A stretch of 64,000 nt of DNA. Origin: Flaccisagitta enflata. Taxonomy: Eukaryota; Chaetognatha; Sagittoidea; Aphragmophora. The first letter of the stretch is position 1. Each line of letters opens with the position of its first letter. The notes beneath the pieces are model-generated. The model was not told where the DNA came from, searched no databases, and saw only the letters and a program-made list of their open reading frames with translations. Where the stretch lies: positions 93,558,001 to 93,622,000 of the forward strand of contig OZ231127.1 of the NCBI GenBank assembly GCA_965153355.1. Direction: 5' to 3'. The translations under genes were made by a program, and so were the position numbers. Of the stretch, positions 61,850 to 64,000 are shown in pieces.

Positions 61850-62520
61850 AACTAGTCATCCAAGGATCGCACATGGTCAGCGGTACCCGATGCCCTGCTT
61901 GGAGTGATCAGGTGAAGTAGTGAAGTGAGAGCAGGGCAGCGGGGGGGAATTTCCGGACGTCCTGAGGGGTAATGAATCAGGCCCAAGAGGTAATTGAAGC
62001 GGGATTTGAGGTCTGGGGGAAAGATTTCTGGCCTGAAGATTAGATTTGAGGCCTGGGGGCAGGCCTGAGGCCTGAGGGGCAGATTTGAGGCCTGGAACAC
62101 AATTTTGAGGTCTGGAGAGCTGATTTGAGGCCTGGAACACAAATTTGAGGCCTGGAGAGCTGATTTGAGGCCTGGAGCAGATTTGAGGCCTGGAACAAAG
62201 ATTTGAGGCCTGGAGAGCTGACTTGAGGCCTTGAGAGCTGATTTGAGTCCTGGAGAGCTGATTTGAGGCCTGCAGAGCTGATTTGAGGCCTGGTGAGCTG
62301 ATTTGAGGGCTTAGAGGGCCTAAATCAGGCCTGAGAGGATTTGAGGTCTCAACCGCCAACAAGGGGGGGGACGGACGGACGGACGGACGGATGGACGGAC
62401 GGACGGACGGACGGACGGACGGACGGACGGACGGACGGATGGAAGGACGGACGGACGGACGTCTGGAAATTCCCCCCTGAGTCCTACAGGACATCGGCCC
62501 TTTGGGTCGCTGCCCAAAAA
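61850..62520 (+). mobile_element. Family E element, complete
   Basis: AACTAGTCATCCAAGGATCG and GGTCAGCGGTACCCGATGCC (same 5' end as 56343), ~20-bp units GATTTGAGGCCTGGAGAGCT (61980-62340), (ACGG)n 62370-62460, and CCTACAGGACATCGGCCC with TTTGGGTCGCTGCCC before AAAAA. The 5' copy of the GGCAGCGG block is shortened to GGGCAGCGGGGGGG. Confidence 0.8.
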
Positions 62521-62694
62521 GCACACTGAGGAGCAACGCTATTGCGCACCCGCTAAAACCGCATGGTCCCTTCTATTACCTTCTAAAGTGTGTAATTCAG
62601 GTTTCAATGGCATTGTTTTTGGCATGCTTATAACATGCTTATAACATGCTCATAATATGCTTGTAACATTTATCTTTATTTATACAGGGTGTCC

Positions 62695-63461
62695 CAAGTC
62701 AGTTGTAACATAAAGAATCGACATATCTCTGCTTCTAAATCCTTAAATCAATTTCTGAAAAAAGATCTATGAAGATCTAGGTCCGCACTTTTTTTTATAC
62801 CAAAACTTCAACTTTAGATATTGGATAGTTGGTTGTCAGAAAATATCAAATGAGAGGTGATATTAAGTGGAAAATTATCTTTTTCATATCTGTATTGATA
62901 AGTAGCTGGTATTAACTGTTTGCCATTTTTTGATAAATTGATCTAAAAACCTGGGATTGGTCTGAAATTAAAGATAATTGTACATAGATTGTACTTCTAC
63001 TTTGAAATCTTGGAGAATTTTAACAATTAATGACTTTTTTGATGATTTTTGTCAATCATTGTCAAAATGACAAGTGTAAATCTTGAAAAAATCATTGAAA
63101 ATCTTACAAAATTTTGGAAAATTGGCAGATTTTTTTGGTGATCTAAAATCTATGACAAATTATCTGCCATTTGAGACCAATCGCAGGGTTTTAGCTCAAT
63201 TGGTTGAAAAATGCCAAGTTGTTAAAGACAGCTACTTCCAAAGACAGCAAAAAGTAAAAAACTAAAAAAAAACATGGTCAAAAATTACTAGTGAATTTCA
63301 AAGAAATGTGGTCCCTAAACAAATAGTCCAATTGTCATAAAATTTTGCATGCAAAAAGTGCAGACCAAGATCGTTTTAGATCTTTTTTCAGAAATTGATT
63401 TGAGGACCTACAAGCAGAGATATGTCGATTCTTTATGTTACAACTGACTTGGGACACCCTG
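62695..63461. mobile_element. TIR element, CAGGGTGTCCCAAGTCAG ends, TA target
   Basis: CAGGGTGTCCCAAGTCAGTT continues as GTAACATAAAGAATCGACAT, and the complement of the right end matches for about 110 bp. TA lies outside both ends (62693-62694 and 63462-63463). AAGAATCGACATATCT, TTTCTGAAAAAAGATCT and GCACTTTTTTT are shared with 13296-14291. It is non-autonomous. Confidence 0.87.
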
Positions 63462-63614
63462 TAACATGATACGCTTTATAACAAAAAAAAAAGATTTTGT
63501 TGGTTCTTTGTAACAGCAAAAAGGCAGCTTTATTGTATCAGAGCAATGCATTATTTTGTCCGGTACATTCTGATGTCTGGTAGATCATTATGGGTTATCT
63601 GTCTTTACCATAAA

Positions 63615-63890
63615 ATGACAGGTCTAAAAGAGGGTCTGTCCGTCCGTCCGTCCGTCCGTCTGTCCGCCCGTTACGAAAGTGCTAAAACCGCGTTTCTCAG
63701 CTGTTTTTGGCCGCGTTGAGATCCTTTACCGAAACAAATGATCATTGATCAACCAACATATTTTTAGAACCTCCTCTACTATTTAGTCATTCCACCCATC
63801 TGTTCGTCCATCTGTCTCTCCATATATATCACATGATCAATACACGCAAAGACACAGCCCGGACGCATCGTTGCCCGGTCGGGCTTGTTT
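63615..63890 (-). mobile_element. Family B element, 3' hairpin incomplete
   Basis: TAAAAGAGGGTCTGTCCGTC keeps the tract but not the hairpin. AACCGCGTTTCTCAGCTGTT, GTTGAGATCCTTTACCGAAA, CACATGATCAATACACG and CGGACGCATCGTTGCCCGGT with CGGGCTTGTT match the copies at 27276 and 30221. Confidence 0.8.
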
Positions 63891-64000
63891 TCTCTCTTTC
63901 TGTCTTTCAGAGAGACAGTGAGAACGCATCGTTTTCTGATCTGGCTCGTTTGCAATGAATGTGATAGAGGCCAAAACCGAGTACCCTAAAACACTTTTCT

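Overview
This is non-coding-rich nuclear DNA from an animal, very probably a marine invertebrate. There are no bacterial-style operons. Three probable protein-coding exons end in canonical GT splice donors. One encodes a CUB domain running into an LDL-receptor class A (LDLa) module, a metazoan combination. The remainder is simple-sequence DNA, minisatellites and non-autonomous DNA transposons, many nested in one another. I cannot name the species. A mollusc is a reasonable guess because the ACGG-type tetranucleotide transposons recall the pearl/Helitron-like elements of bivalves, but this is inference.

Layout. 1-240: tail of a nested repeat. 598-4195: a DNA transposon with ~460-bp terminal inverted repeats (TIRs) and a frameshifted gene that ends in a tesmin/TSO1-type CXC motif. 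4.4-12.3 kb: microsatellites and several TIR elements (6975-7778 with a second element inside it; 9647-10251; 11895-12261). 12359-12593: probable first exon of an acidic signal-anchor or secreted protein on the minus strand, beside a 450-bp GT/GA tract. 13.3-15.3 kb: two TIR elements. 17-20.5 kb: small repeats. 20530-23510: a 3-kb element built of ~85 copies of a 30-bp minisatellite. 23.7-31.2 kb: small hairpin-ended elements, microsatellites and TIR elements. 33063-34632: a large minus-strand first exon (523 codons, Ser/Thr/Pro-rich) ending at a perfect donor. 35-47 kb: tetranucleotide, GAA, GTT, 10-bp and 38-bp arrays. 47754-49806: two exons of a CUB + LDLa gene on the plus strand. 52445-57410: a 5-kb inverted-repeat element with a perfect 8-bp target duplication, carrying other elements nested inside. 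58-64 kb: short tandem repeats and more elements of the same families.

The most interesting system is a structural grammar shared by at least five families (called A-E here) that have little sequence in common: a 5' end AACA(A/G)G, a short terminal hairpin, a subterminal motif, an optional minisatellite, an ACNG tetranucleotide tract, then a 3' hairpin whose arm complements the subterminal motif, and A-rich sequence. This matches non-autonomous Helentron-like elements. No Rep/helicase gene is present, so that assignment is inference. Five TIR families also share an internal ~25-bp box, and the CUB gene's intron carries tandem copies of its own splice-acceptor/exon junction.
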